Below are positions 24,128 to 31,358 of a stretch of 35,347 nucleotides of DNA, one piece after another. Within the stretch, counting starts at the first letter, position 1. Every line of letters starts with the position of its first letter. Below the pieces are notes generated by a model. The model did not search any database and was not told the origin of the DNA. It worked only from the letters and a program-made list of their open reading frames with translations. A program made the translations under genes and the position numbers. This DNA is from Flexilinea sp. (GTDB taxonomy: Bacteria; Chloroflexota; Anaerolineae; Anaerolineales; Anaerolineaceae). Where the stretch lies: assembly GCA_017432685.1 (NCBI GenBank), contig JAFRIR010000112.1, forward strand, positions 1-35,347, read 5' to 3'.

Positions 24128-26347
24128 ATGACTAAAGATATTATACAAACTTCAAACAACGATCTTTTTTCTAATCCAAATGATTCTGCATGCCAAAAAT
24201 CTGTCGAATGTGACAGTAATCATGCTCTTACTGGTAAACAGCTCAAACTTAATGTAGGTTTGATTCTGATCTACCCTGATTCTGAGTATGCAATTCTTAA
24301 TGTTACACCGGAGTATATAACACTTTGCAAAAGAAATATTACTCAGATTGAAATCCACTCTGAAAAAGTTGAAGATGTGATCTATGGAATTACAGTTGAC
24401 AATATACAGATAAAGAGTGAAACTCAAAGATTTATTGACGTTAGGACACTTCCGGATAATTATGTGGAAGATTATAAATATCGTCAGGAAAAAATAAAAT
24501 CAATTGTCAACGAATATGGTCCAGATTTCTATGATCTCCACAGTAAAAAATCAAAACCGGTCATAGAATCGATTGTTGCAGAAGGACATGTCACCAGACG
24601 AAACCTAATGAATTGGATCAGGGATTATTTACAATCCGGAATGTCTGAATTGTCTTTATTAGACAAACGCTGCCTGAGAAATGCCGGAAGACCGTCGCAA
24701 ATAAAAAGCACGAAAAACAATGAATACAAAGAATATTTCGATGAAGCTATCGAACTTTATATAAAAGGTAAGGGAGTTATCAAGCTGCAGGATGTTTACG
24801 AAATTATCTTCAGGAGATATTTCTGCAGGCATTCATATGAAAACGGCATGTTTATTTCCACGCCCATTACAGACATAAAAATCCCATCATATTGGTCCTT
24901 TTACAGATATTATCAAGCTTCTGTTTCTAAAGAAGAACAGGACAAAATCACTATGGGATCCATGAATCAGAGAAATAATAAACGCGTTTTCAGCGGTTCT
25001 GCTGATACTGGCGTATCCGGGTTCATGGATGTTTGTGAAATGGACGCATGGGAATCCAATTTTAAGCTGCGGGATGAGCATGGTAATTCGGTTGGCGGTG
25101 CGGTGGTTTACATGATCAAAGATGTCGCCACTCGTATGATTGTTGCAATATCTGTTGCTTTTGACAATAACAGTATTGTTGGCTGTACAAATTGCATTGC
25201 GAATCTTGCTGTAGACAAACAGGAACTTCTTGCAGAGTATGGACTAACGGCTCCAACAAAGTATTCCTGGCTTTCAGGATATAAACCGCGGTCAATCAGA
25301 ATTGACAATGGCGCCGACTTTGTCTCCGATCAGGTGCTGAATATCTTTAATGAGCTTTCCATCACTCCGGTGATCGTTTCGCCGGGAATGGGATCCTACA
25401 AAGGTGTCGTCGAACGGTCTTTTCGTGACATTCGCGAGACGATCGGGATGTTTCTGCTGGAAAATGGATATTCAACAGGACGTCATGGTGAAAAGCCGGA
25501 CAGGGATGCGTTGCTGACGATCAGACAGTTCACAAAGTTGATTTACGCTTATGTTCTTGCTTATAACGAAAGTGTCAACAGTGGAATTTGCATTACAGCT
25601 GACATGGCTGAAAAACGCATTCCCAAGATACCTGCAAGGGTGACGGAATATTATTTTGGTTTTAGCATACCCCAGCGGCTTCCTGCTGGTGATGATTTCC
25701 TTCGTGTTCTGTTGTTCGAAGGCGTGGCGAGTATTTCCAAATCAGGGCTCAATTTTTCCGGATTGATCTATTTCAATGAAAATGATAACGAACTGATTCA
25801 GGATATGTACTCAATGCAGACGAAACGCAAGAAGTTTCATATCCTGTATGATCCTCGTAATGTCAATATTATCTACTATGTAAAAGACGGGACACTGCAC
25901 CGGGTACCTTTGAATTTGAAAATCTCCGCTCAAAAATCTTATAAAAACAAAACTTTTGCTCAGATTGAAGATAAGTTTAATGACATCAAAAAGACCGCAA
26001 AAGATGCAAAAACCGCTGAGCGTAATCAAAGAACAAACCTGATGTTCACCGCAGCGGGAATAGTTAGTGAGGCTGTCGAAGAAAATCCGAATTACAGCAG
26101 CACAAAGAATATACGGGAAGCCCGCGAAAATGCAAAGCAGGAATGGTCAGCGAACAACATGGCGCTTGAAAAGAATATTGGGAACGGCGGTATTGATATT
26201 CCTGATTATGATATTGAGCTCCCGGATCCAAATCCTATCGCAACAGAAAAAAAGAAATATGAACCAAAGGATTACAGTCATTTGAGTCCTATAGAAAGAC
26301 TAAACGCAATTACAGGAGAAATGTTTGATGACGATGATGAATGGTAA
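24128..26347 (+). CDS. tnsB: TnsB-like DDE transposase
   Basis: 739 aa, close to the usual ~700 for TnsB. It joins the 3' ends of the element to target DNA and binds the end repeats. The RNase H-fold triad reads D306 (CEMDAWES), D393 (IRIDNGADF) and E429 (GVVERSFRDIRETI), a D-35-E spacing typical of the retroviral-integrase/Mu family. The N-terminal third contains HTH-like segments for end binding (EGHVTRRNLMNWIRDYLQSG). The acidic C-terminal tail (LSPIERLNAITGEMFDDDDE) fits the TnsC-contacting hook seen in TnsB proteins. It is first of four tightly linked genes; its end overlaps tnsC by about 20 bp. Confidence 0.93.
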   Translation: MTKDIIQTSNNDLFSNPNDSACQKSVECDSNHALTGKQLKLNVGLILIYPDSEYAILNVTPEYITLCKRNITQIEIHSEKVEDVIYGITVDNIQIKSETQRFIDVRTLPDNYVEDYKYRQEKIKSIVNEYGPDFYDLHSKKSKPVIESIVAEGHVTRRNLMNWIRDYLQSGMSELSLLDKRCLRNAGRPSQIKSTKNNEYKEYFDEAIELYIKGKGVIKLQDVYEIIFRRYFCRHSYENGMFISTPITDIKIPSYWSFYRYYQASVSKEEQDKITMGSMNQRNNKRVFSGSADTGVSGFMDVCEMDAWESNFKLRDEHGNSVGGAVVYMIKDVATRMIVAISVAFDNNSIVGCTNCIANLAVDKQELLAEYGLTAPTKYSWLSGYKPRSIRIDNGADFVSDQVLNIFNELSITPVIVSPGMGSYKGVVERSFRDIRETIGMFLLENGYSTGRHGEKPDRDALLTIRQFTKLIYAYVLAYNESVNSGICITADMAEKRIPKIPARVTEYYFGFSIPQRLPAGDDFLRVLLFEGVASISKSGLNFSGLIYFNENDNELIQDMYSMQTKRKKFHILYDPRNVNIIYYVKDGTLHRVPLNLKISAQKSYKNKTFAQIEDKFNDIKKTAKDAKTAERNQRTNLMFTAAGIVSEAVEENPNYSSTKNIREARENAKQEWSANNMALEKNIGNGGIDIPDYDIELPDPNPIATEKKKYEPKDYSHLSPIERLNAITGEMFDDDDEW

Positions 26348-27806
26348 TAACGAAGATTATGAATATGTTTCGCCGGAGTCCCAGTATGAAGGAATAAATC
26401 TGCGTAAACAGAAAATTGTTGATGCCCAGTATATTGATACGGAAGTATTTACCGGAAACCCATATATTGAGGCGCTTCCCTTTCCAAAGCTCAGTACGGA
26501 GGAAATCTCCATCGCATATAACTCGGTGCCCAAATTACCGCCTTATGATAAGTTCATGGAGATGCCGCAGTTCAAGAAAAAGATGTATCTCGATCAGCTT
26601 GGCTCGATCCGGATCGCTCTGCCCTTTCATAAGGATCTGGAAGAGAAATTTTACCGCACTTTGACAGAGTCTTATTCGATGCGGCGTGAGTGCCGTGTTA
26701 CAGCTGCTGCTGAAGTTGAAGGGAAACCATATGAAATAACGACCGGGCTTTGTGCTGATCACCCGGGAGAGGCTGTAACCGGGTTTTCAATGCTTGGTGT
26801 CACCGGAACAGGAAAATCAACGGCAATGGGAAAGACACTGGATCATGTTCCGCAATTGATCAGACATCATTTCGGAGAAAGAACTGTGATCCAAATCGTA
26901 TACCTTGTCATCAACTGTGAGGGGTGCAGAAATTTCTCAGCTCTATATCAGAATATAGGGCGGCAAATTGATTCAGCGCTTAACAACGGTAATGATTGTT
27001 ACGAACAAGCTGTAAAAAGGGAAAAGACACTTGGACAAAAATCTATGAAGATCCGCGAATTGATCAGAAATTTCAATATTGGGATTCTCATTCTGGATGA
27101 AATACAGAATATTGACCTGACTTCCACAAATGAAAACAGTATTGAAGCAATCCTGACGATCAATAATGACTCTCATGTCGGAATCGGTGTTCTCGGAACA
27201 GAAGAGGCTTTCGAAGCTATTTTCTCCCGTGAACGGGTTGCAAGACGTTTATCGGATTATATTGGGGCTGGACGTTATTGTGAAAGCTGGAATACATGCA
27301 GCAAGATCGTCAATTCTCTTTTTTCTGCGTGCACACTCTTCGAAACCCCGATCGTTCCGGACGATGAAATTATCAGGGCTTTCCGCGATGAAAGCGGTGG
27401 AGTGATCTCTTATATTGTCAAGTTGTTTTCCGAGGTCGTGAAGAGCTACTTTTCAAAGAAAAACAGACCGGAGATCAATGCTGATTTTATTCATAAGACA
27501 GCCGTCACAAAAATGAAGATCATCCATGATATAAAGAAAAAGCAGAAATCTTATGACGGAGCTGGGATCACCCACAACTCGTTGATCAAAAAAATGAATA
27601 ATTATGACTATGATTCTGCCAAGCGTCAGGAAGATGATGCTTTCATTTTAGATGACAGCAGCGGCAATGTACTGCCTGCAATACCGGAACATTCCGGGAA
27701 AAACACTGATACGAACTCTCCAAAACCTCCGAAACGGAAGAAAAAATCAAACCCAGTGAATAAAACTATCGATGAAATGCTGCAGAGTATTGAGGAGAGG
27801 AATTAA
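26328..27806 (+). CDS. tnsC: TnsC-like AAA+ transposition regulator
   Basis: About 492 aa. The ATG at 26328 has CAGGAGA 8 nt upstream; a TTG one codon earlier is less likely. Walker A GVTGTGKST lies near residue 160 and Walker B ILILDEIQNI near 255, followed by a sensor-1-like GIGVLGTEEAF and an arginine-finger region (RERVARRLSDY). TnsC polymerises on DNA with ATP and links the target selector TniQ to TnsB and TnsA. The C-terminal 80 residues are charged and low in complexity (KPPKRKKKSNPVNKTIDEML), perhaps for TnsA/TnsB contact. It overlaps tnsB and ends 2 bp before tniQ. Confidence 0.93.
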   Translation: MTMMNGNNEDYEYVSPESQYEGINLRKQKIVDAQYIDTEVFTGNPYIEALPFPKLSTEEISIAYNSVPKLPPYDKFMEMPQFKKKMYLDQLGSIRIALPFHKDLEEKFYRTLTESYSMRRECRVTAAAEVEGKPYEITTGLCADHPGEAVTGFSMLGVTGTGKSTAMGKTLDHVPQLIRHHFGERTVIQIVYLVINCEGCRNFSALYQNIGRQIDSALNNGNDCYEQAVKREKTLGQKSMKIRELIRNFNIGILILDEIQNIDLTSTNENSIEAILTINNDSHVGIGVLGTEEAFEAIFSRERVARRLSDYIGAGRYCESWNTCSKIVNSLFSACTLFETPIVPDDEIIRAFRDESGGVISYIVKLFSEVVKSYFSKKNRPEINADFIHKTAVTKMKIIHDIKKKQKSYDGAGITHNSLIKKMNNYDYDSAKRQEDDAFILDDSSGNVLPAIPEHSGKNTDTNSPKPPKRKKKSNPVNKTIDEMLQSIEERN

Positions 27807-27808
27807 AG

Positions 27809-29812
27809 GTGCCGAATCTCAATAAGCCTGAACTTATGGAGAATGAACTCCTGTATTCATACTTGGTTCGTTTGGCAGAATGGAATTCACTTACAATCGA
27901 CGCTCTTGGAAGGTATTTTATTCTGGACGGGGATCCTGAAATTCCTGCGCGAAAAAAAATCGTTCTGCCAATCGGAAGTATGGTTTTCATTCCAAAAGCT
28001 GCAGATATTTTGGGTATGTCGCCGCTTGATTTATTCCTGAAAACGACAGTCTATCCTGGTATTGCACCGCTGCAGCTGCCCGGAAAGCAGGTTCGTGTTA
28101 TAAACTGCGCTTTCAGAAAGGACAGCTACCGGTATCCAAATCTGATCGGACATCCTCAGTCTGATGTGGAAATACTGAAATACTGTCCGGTATGCAGAGA
28201 TGAAGACATACATGGGTTTGGTTACTCCTGGCTTCGCCGTGAACATCACTTGCCGCATGTCAATGCCTGTCGGCGGCATGGAATAAGACTCGTTCCGCTG
28301 AAGCATGATTCGCTCCATCCGGAAAACCGTTTGATCCTGCCCTCAGTAAAACCTGAAGCGGCTGACGATATTGATATCGAATATGCACGCTTTGCTTCAG
28401 ATTTTCTTGATTCCCGTTTTGATCTGAACCGTATTCTTTCGAGAAGACTTATCCTTCAGAACCTGTGCAAAAGCAGTTTCATGCACGGCATCGAGCAAAT
28501 ATTGCGGAAATCTCCTGATACATTTTTTTCGGAAATAAGAAAGGGACGCAAACAGATTGAAGACTGGAAGATATTGGCAGGGCTGTTTACTGTTTTTCAT
28601 GATGTTTCAAATATTCCCGAAATGCCTGACAACGATCGTTCTGATCTTTTTTATTCTTCCATCGACGGTTATGAACTGCTGAGCAAATACTCCGGCATCT
28701 GCGTGGAAATGAGAAAGTCTGATGAGGATGAGCCTTTTGTGGTATCTCCGAATGGTTTTATTTCCGGATGGCGTTCTCCATCCGAAGACCCGGTGAGCGA
28801 GCAGGAAAAGTTTATACAGCTTTTCAGAAATTCGGAAAACGGAGAATTCGATCCTGTCGATAATCTCAATTGTGCTGCAGACAGTATCCGGTTTATTCAT
28901 AAGAAGTGCGGGCAGATGATTACTGCAAAACCAAAGAATATTATCGAATCCGGATTACGATGCCCGTGTCAGGAGAAATCAGTTCTGAATATGAATTTTA
29001 CGCGGGAGAGGGTGGAAATTTCGGGTAACTATGAGCTGTTGTCGATTGATGAAAAAAGAATTCTTACGATCAGATCATTGAAATGCGGACATATTTTTGA
29101 TGTCGGGTACGATGCCTGGTGTAAACTCCCGGAATGCAGGATTTGCAGTCGGGAAAGAATGAAATCTGCTCAGTTCAGATATTTATCTGCCGGAGATGAT
29201 ATGCTGTATGATCCGCAAAATTCTTTTGAAAGAGAGGTTTATGCTGTATCCGGGGAAGATTATGAAGTCGTCGGAAAATATAGAAACGCAAACACTCCGA
29301 TCGGCATTCTTCATAAAAAGTGTGGACGGATAAAAGAATATGTTCCGGTCCATTTTCTTCATGGTTCCAGATGTGAATGTGAAAAAGCTCTGATTCCGAA
29401 TGGGGCAGAGTTCAAAGATTATGTTCGCTGCAGGTCATGTGGGCTTTATGAGATAACCGGCATGGACACCGTAAAACGGTACATGATCCGTAACACATCT
29501 ACCGGTGAAATCAAAGCTATGGATAAAGCCTATATTGTTCAGGAACTGGAAAGACCCACACCTTCATCTGTACTTCCGGTTCCGGTTAAAGGTGTATATG
29601 GAGATCCATTCAGCGCAAGACTTTCCAAAGTAATGGCTGCGATATCGACTGATTACGGTGACGGGCAACTTTTTGAAATAAAGGATCTCCAGAGTATCGG
29701 ATTGTCCGGCAGAAAACTGATTCCTGTTATTAGAGCTCTTCGTAAAGATGGTTTTATTGAAAAACTGAAAGGCACATCAGCTAAATACAGATTTGCAGGA
29801 GAAAAAGCATGA
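27809..29812 (+). CDS. tniQ: TniQ/TnsD-like target-site selector with modular C-terminus
   Basis: 667 aa from a GTG preceded by GAGGAGAGG. The N-terminus is a classic TniQ domain (ENELLYSYLVRLAEWNS), with the zinc signature CPVC near residue 126 and WLRREHHLPHVNACRRHG near 143-160. The length fits TnsD-type selectors that recognise a fixed attachment site. The C-terminal half holds three zinc ribbons (residues about 360-390, 423-450 and 498-525; for example GILHKKCGRIKEYVP then RCECE). After them come a GLYE...QELERPTPSSVLP linker and a winged helix (about 605-660). This last block occurs twice in the protein at 1-990. It probably reads the tRNA-Gly gene next to the right end. The stop overlaps tnsA as ATGA. 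Confidence 0.92.
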   Translation: MPNLNKPELMENELLYSYLVRLAEWNSLTIDALGRYFILDGDPEIPARKKIVLPIGSMVFIPKAADILGMSPLDLFLKTTVYPGIAPLQLPGKQVRVINCAFRKDSYRYPNLIGHPQSDVEILKYCPVCRDEDIHGFGYSWLRREHHLPHVNACRRHGIRLVPLKHDSLHPENRLILPSVKPEAADDIDIEYARFASDFLDSRFDLNRILSRRLILQNLCKSSFMHGIEQILRKSPDTFFSEIRKGRKQIEDWKILAGLFTVFHDVSNIPEMPDNDRSDLFYSSIDGYELLSKYSGICVEMRKSDEDEPFVVSPNGFISGWRSPSEDPVSEQEKFIQLFRNSENGEFDPVDNLNCAADSIRFIHKKCGQMITAKPKNIIESGLRCPCQEKSVLNMNFTRERVEISGNYELLSIDEKRILTIRSLKCGHIFDVGYDAWCKLPECRICSRERMKSAQFRYLSAGDDMLYDPQNSFEREVYAVSGEDYEVVGKYRNANTPIGILHKKCGRIKEYVPVHFLHGSRCECEKALIPNGAEFKDYVRCRSCGLYEITGMDTVKRYMIRNTSTGEIKAMDKAYIVQELERPTPSSVLPVPVKGVYGDPFSARLSKVMAAISTDYGDGQLFEIKDLQSIGLSGRKLIPVIRALRKDGFIEKLKGTSAKYRFAGEKA

Positions 29813-30534
29813 AGCATTATATATCGCAGAAAACCAAGCGCAAACAACAGCGTGGAGAGGGTAATGGAGCAGGCTACAAACCGGAAATCCGCGTGAACGA
29901 AGTAAAGGGACATCTTGGCACACATATGGCGCCAAGGGACTATAAAACGGATCGGGCTATGCAGTTTTTATCCCAGGGTGAGGCGATGCTTTACAGCATC
30001 CTTCGGTTTGACGATAATGTTGTTGATATCCGGGAACAGTATCCATTGCCGATTGATGCAACTGAGATCATTGCACGGCAATTGGGAAAAAGACAGCCGA
30101 TGGTCAGAGGTGAAAAGATCCCATATACTGTTGACTTATTGGCTGATTATGCGGATGGACATTCCGAAGCTTATTCGGTCAAGGTATCAAGATCTGAATT
30201 CAAAAAAAGCCGGTCTCAGATCGAAAATGTTTATATCATGAAAACTTATTGTGAAAGTGTCGGCATTCCTTTCCATCAGGTATACACAGAAGACCTGAAC
30301 AGGACGTACGCTGAAAACCTGAGCAGAATCGTCTATTATTGGAATCCGAACACGGTGGAAGATAAGGTTGGATTGTTCAAATTTCTCCTTGCGCATAAAT
30401 ATATAAGGATCGATCTGGAGACTGATGTGGTCGATCCGGTGAAGTTCCGTAAATTGGCCGATGATGCTATTTCTGATGAACAGTATCCCGATCTAATGAA
30501 AAAGATAAATAATTTGAAACGTGCCATGATCTAA
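29809..30534 (+). CDS. tnsA: TnsA-like endonuclease
   Basis: 241 aa. TnsA cuts the 5' ends of the element so that it moves by cut-and-paste. The restriction-enzyme-like core shows E58 (SQGEAMLYSILRFDD), D109 (PYTVDLLADY) and K125 (EAYSVKVS), with the family block DIREQYPLP at 73-81. The usual QxK is SxK here. The C-terminal 80 residues are helical (DAISDEQYPDLMKKINNLKR), as in the TnsC/DNA-binding part. The order tnsB-tnsC-tniQ-tnsA, with tnsA last, differs from Tn7 (tnsA first). The ATGA overlap with tniQ implies coupled translation. Confidence 0.92.
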   Translation: MKHYISQKTKRKQQRGEGNGAGYKPEIRVNEVKGHLGTHMAPRDYKTDRAMQFLSQGEAMLYSILRFDDNVVDIREQYPLPIDATEIIARQLGKRQPMVRGEKIPYTVDLLADYADGHSEAYSVKVSRSEFKKSRSQIENVYIMKTYCESVGIPFHQVYTEDLNRTYAENLSRIVYYWNPNTVEDKVGLFKFLLAHKYIRIDLETDVVDPVKFRKLADDAISDEQYPDLMKKINNLKRAMI

Positions 30535-30633
30535 AGGCTCTGAACTTTTTCTTACGAATGTACAGCCCGCAGGTATATCACTGTGGGTTATTATTATATA
30601 GATTTATTCAATTTTTTTTATGATTCGGCATGA

Positions 30634-31070
30634 ATATAGGAAAAGAATTTTGCATTTTTTTTGTTCAAAAACAGCCTTTTCGATGCAAAAAAGTCCTTTT
30701 TTTATCGTGTAATACGAAAACAATTATGCAATTGGATTGGTAAAATGATAATATAAGAAAAGAATTTTGCAATTATTTGGGAGAAAAATTGACCTTTTGA
30801 TGATAATTCAGGGCTTTTTTCTGAAATATAAGAAAACAATTTTGCAATTTTTCTGACAGGTTTTTAAACATACGAAAACAATTTTTTCGATTTTTGCAAT
30901 TTTGAACCGTTGGAAAACCGTTTAAAAAAAGGATGTTTTACTCGGAGAATTTCATTACCTTAAAGAAATCAAAAAGAATACGAAAACAATTTTGCAAGTG
31001 CCCCGAGTAAAATTTTGAAATATACGAAAAAATGCACCTGCAATAGGAAAACTACAGGTGCAATTTAACA
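30634..31070 (+). repeat. right end of the element: array of TnsB-like binding sites
   Basis: Copies of the consensus ATACGAAAACAATTTTGCAA start at about 30634, 30711, 30751, 30826, 30869 (with an insertion), 30977, 31021 (degenerate) and 31043 (degenerate: ATAGGAAAAC...TGCAATTT). All are in the same orientation. Starts alternate between near spacings of about 40-44 bp and far spacings of 75-108 bp, except for the two degenerate copies at the tip, which overlap. The outer tip reads AACA on the plus strand (TGTT inward) at 31070. The region also holds a 10-bp inverted repeat, TTTTACTCGG (30936-30945) with CCGAGTAAAA (31003-31012), around the sixth copy. No coding frame is present from 30535 to 31078. 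Confidence 0.8.
31027..31062 (-). terminator. tRNA-Gly terminator embedded in the transposon tip
   Basis: On the minus strand TGCACCTG (31055-31062) pairs with CAGGTGCA (31033-31040) across 14 nt and is followed by six Ts (31027-31032). It is in the right place to end the tRNA-Gly transcript and overlaps the last TnsB-like sites. Confidence 0.75.
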
Positions 31071-31078
31071 AAAAAAAG

Positions 31079-31149
31079 AGCGGCTAACGAGATTCGAACT
31101 CGTATGATCACCTTGGAAGGGTGACGTACTGCCATTGTACGATAACCGC
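31079..31149 (-). tRNA. tRNA-Gly (anticodon UCC)
   Basis: 71 nt on the minus strand. The acceptor stem GCGGTTA/TAGCCGC is complete with one G-U pair, and the discriminator base is U. The anticodon loop is CTTCCAA with TCC as anticodon, closed by a CACC...GGTG stem. The T arm has GTTCGAATC, and a short D loop is typical of glycine tRNAs. CCA is not encoded. Its 3' end lies 8 bp from the proposed transposon tip, making it the likely attachment gene; it is left intact. Confidence 0.95.
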
Positions 31150-31162
31150 TTATCTGCAAATT

Positions 31163-31190
31163 ATTTTAGCATATTTTCCAGATTCTGCAA
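31163..31190 (-). promoter_or_regulatory. promoter of tRNA-Gly
   Basis: On the minus strand TTGCAG (31185-31190) and TAAAAT (31163-31168, preceded by TGC, an extended -10) are 16 bp apart, just upstream of the tRNA. Confidence 0.75.
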
Positions 31191-31231
31191 GTCTACCTGA
31201 AAAAAAAGTGACTTATTGCTTCGACCTCGCT

Positions 31232-31344
31232 GTTACAGTTCACGGGACTGCCAAATTTGCATTGACGCAACACAGAATACAGCCCTGATGTACGGGCAGA
31301 GCCGCAGCATCAGAGCAGTCTTCGTGTGCTTTGTGAACTGTAAC
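31232..31344. other. long inverted repeat, possible structured RNA
   Basis: Perfect 12-bp arms GTTACAGTTCAC (31232-31243) and GTGAACTGTAAC (31333-31344) enclose about 90 nt. Inside, GACTGC pairs with GCAGTC, and two small hairpins (CTGATG/CATCAG and TTGC/GCAA) complete a branched fold. The minus strand then reaches eight Ts near 31200. It directly follows the CARF-HEPN stop codon (leftward). No known RNA class is recognised. Confidence 0.5.
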
Positions 31345-31358
31345 CTGCCTTTGCCGCG

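Larger units (their letters stand above)
1..31070. mobile_element. Tn7-like transposon (left end not in window)
   Basis: Seen: a contiguous tnsB-tnsC-tniQ-tnsA operon at 24128-30534, an array of TnsB-like sites at 30634-31066, and an abrupt change to chromosome-like genes beyond a tRNA-Gly. The bottom strand at 31070 reads TGTTAAATTGCACC, and a TGT tip is usual for Tn7-like ends. Known: Tn7-like elements use a TnsD/TniQ protein to insert at a fixed site, often next to a tRNA gene. Inferred: the cargo from 990 to 23800 and the second TniQ-like protein at position 1 belong to the same element. No matching left-end array was found inside the window, so the left end must lie upstream of position 1 or be lost. 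An alternative is two elements stacked at one site, with the position-1 protein a relic of the older one. Confidence 0.7.

Noticed and set aside
30634..31066. Repeat array considered as a CRISPR array or plasmid iterons
   Set aside because: Spacing is uneven, the units are degenerate and they lie at the edge of a tns operon, so TnsB sites fit better. No replication gene is present.
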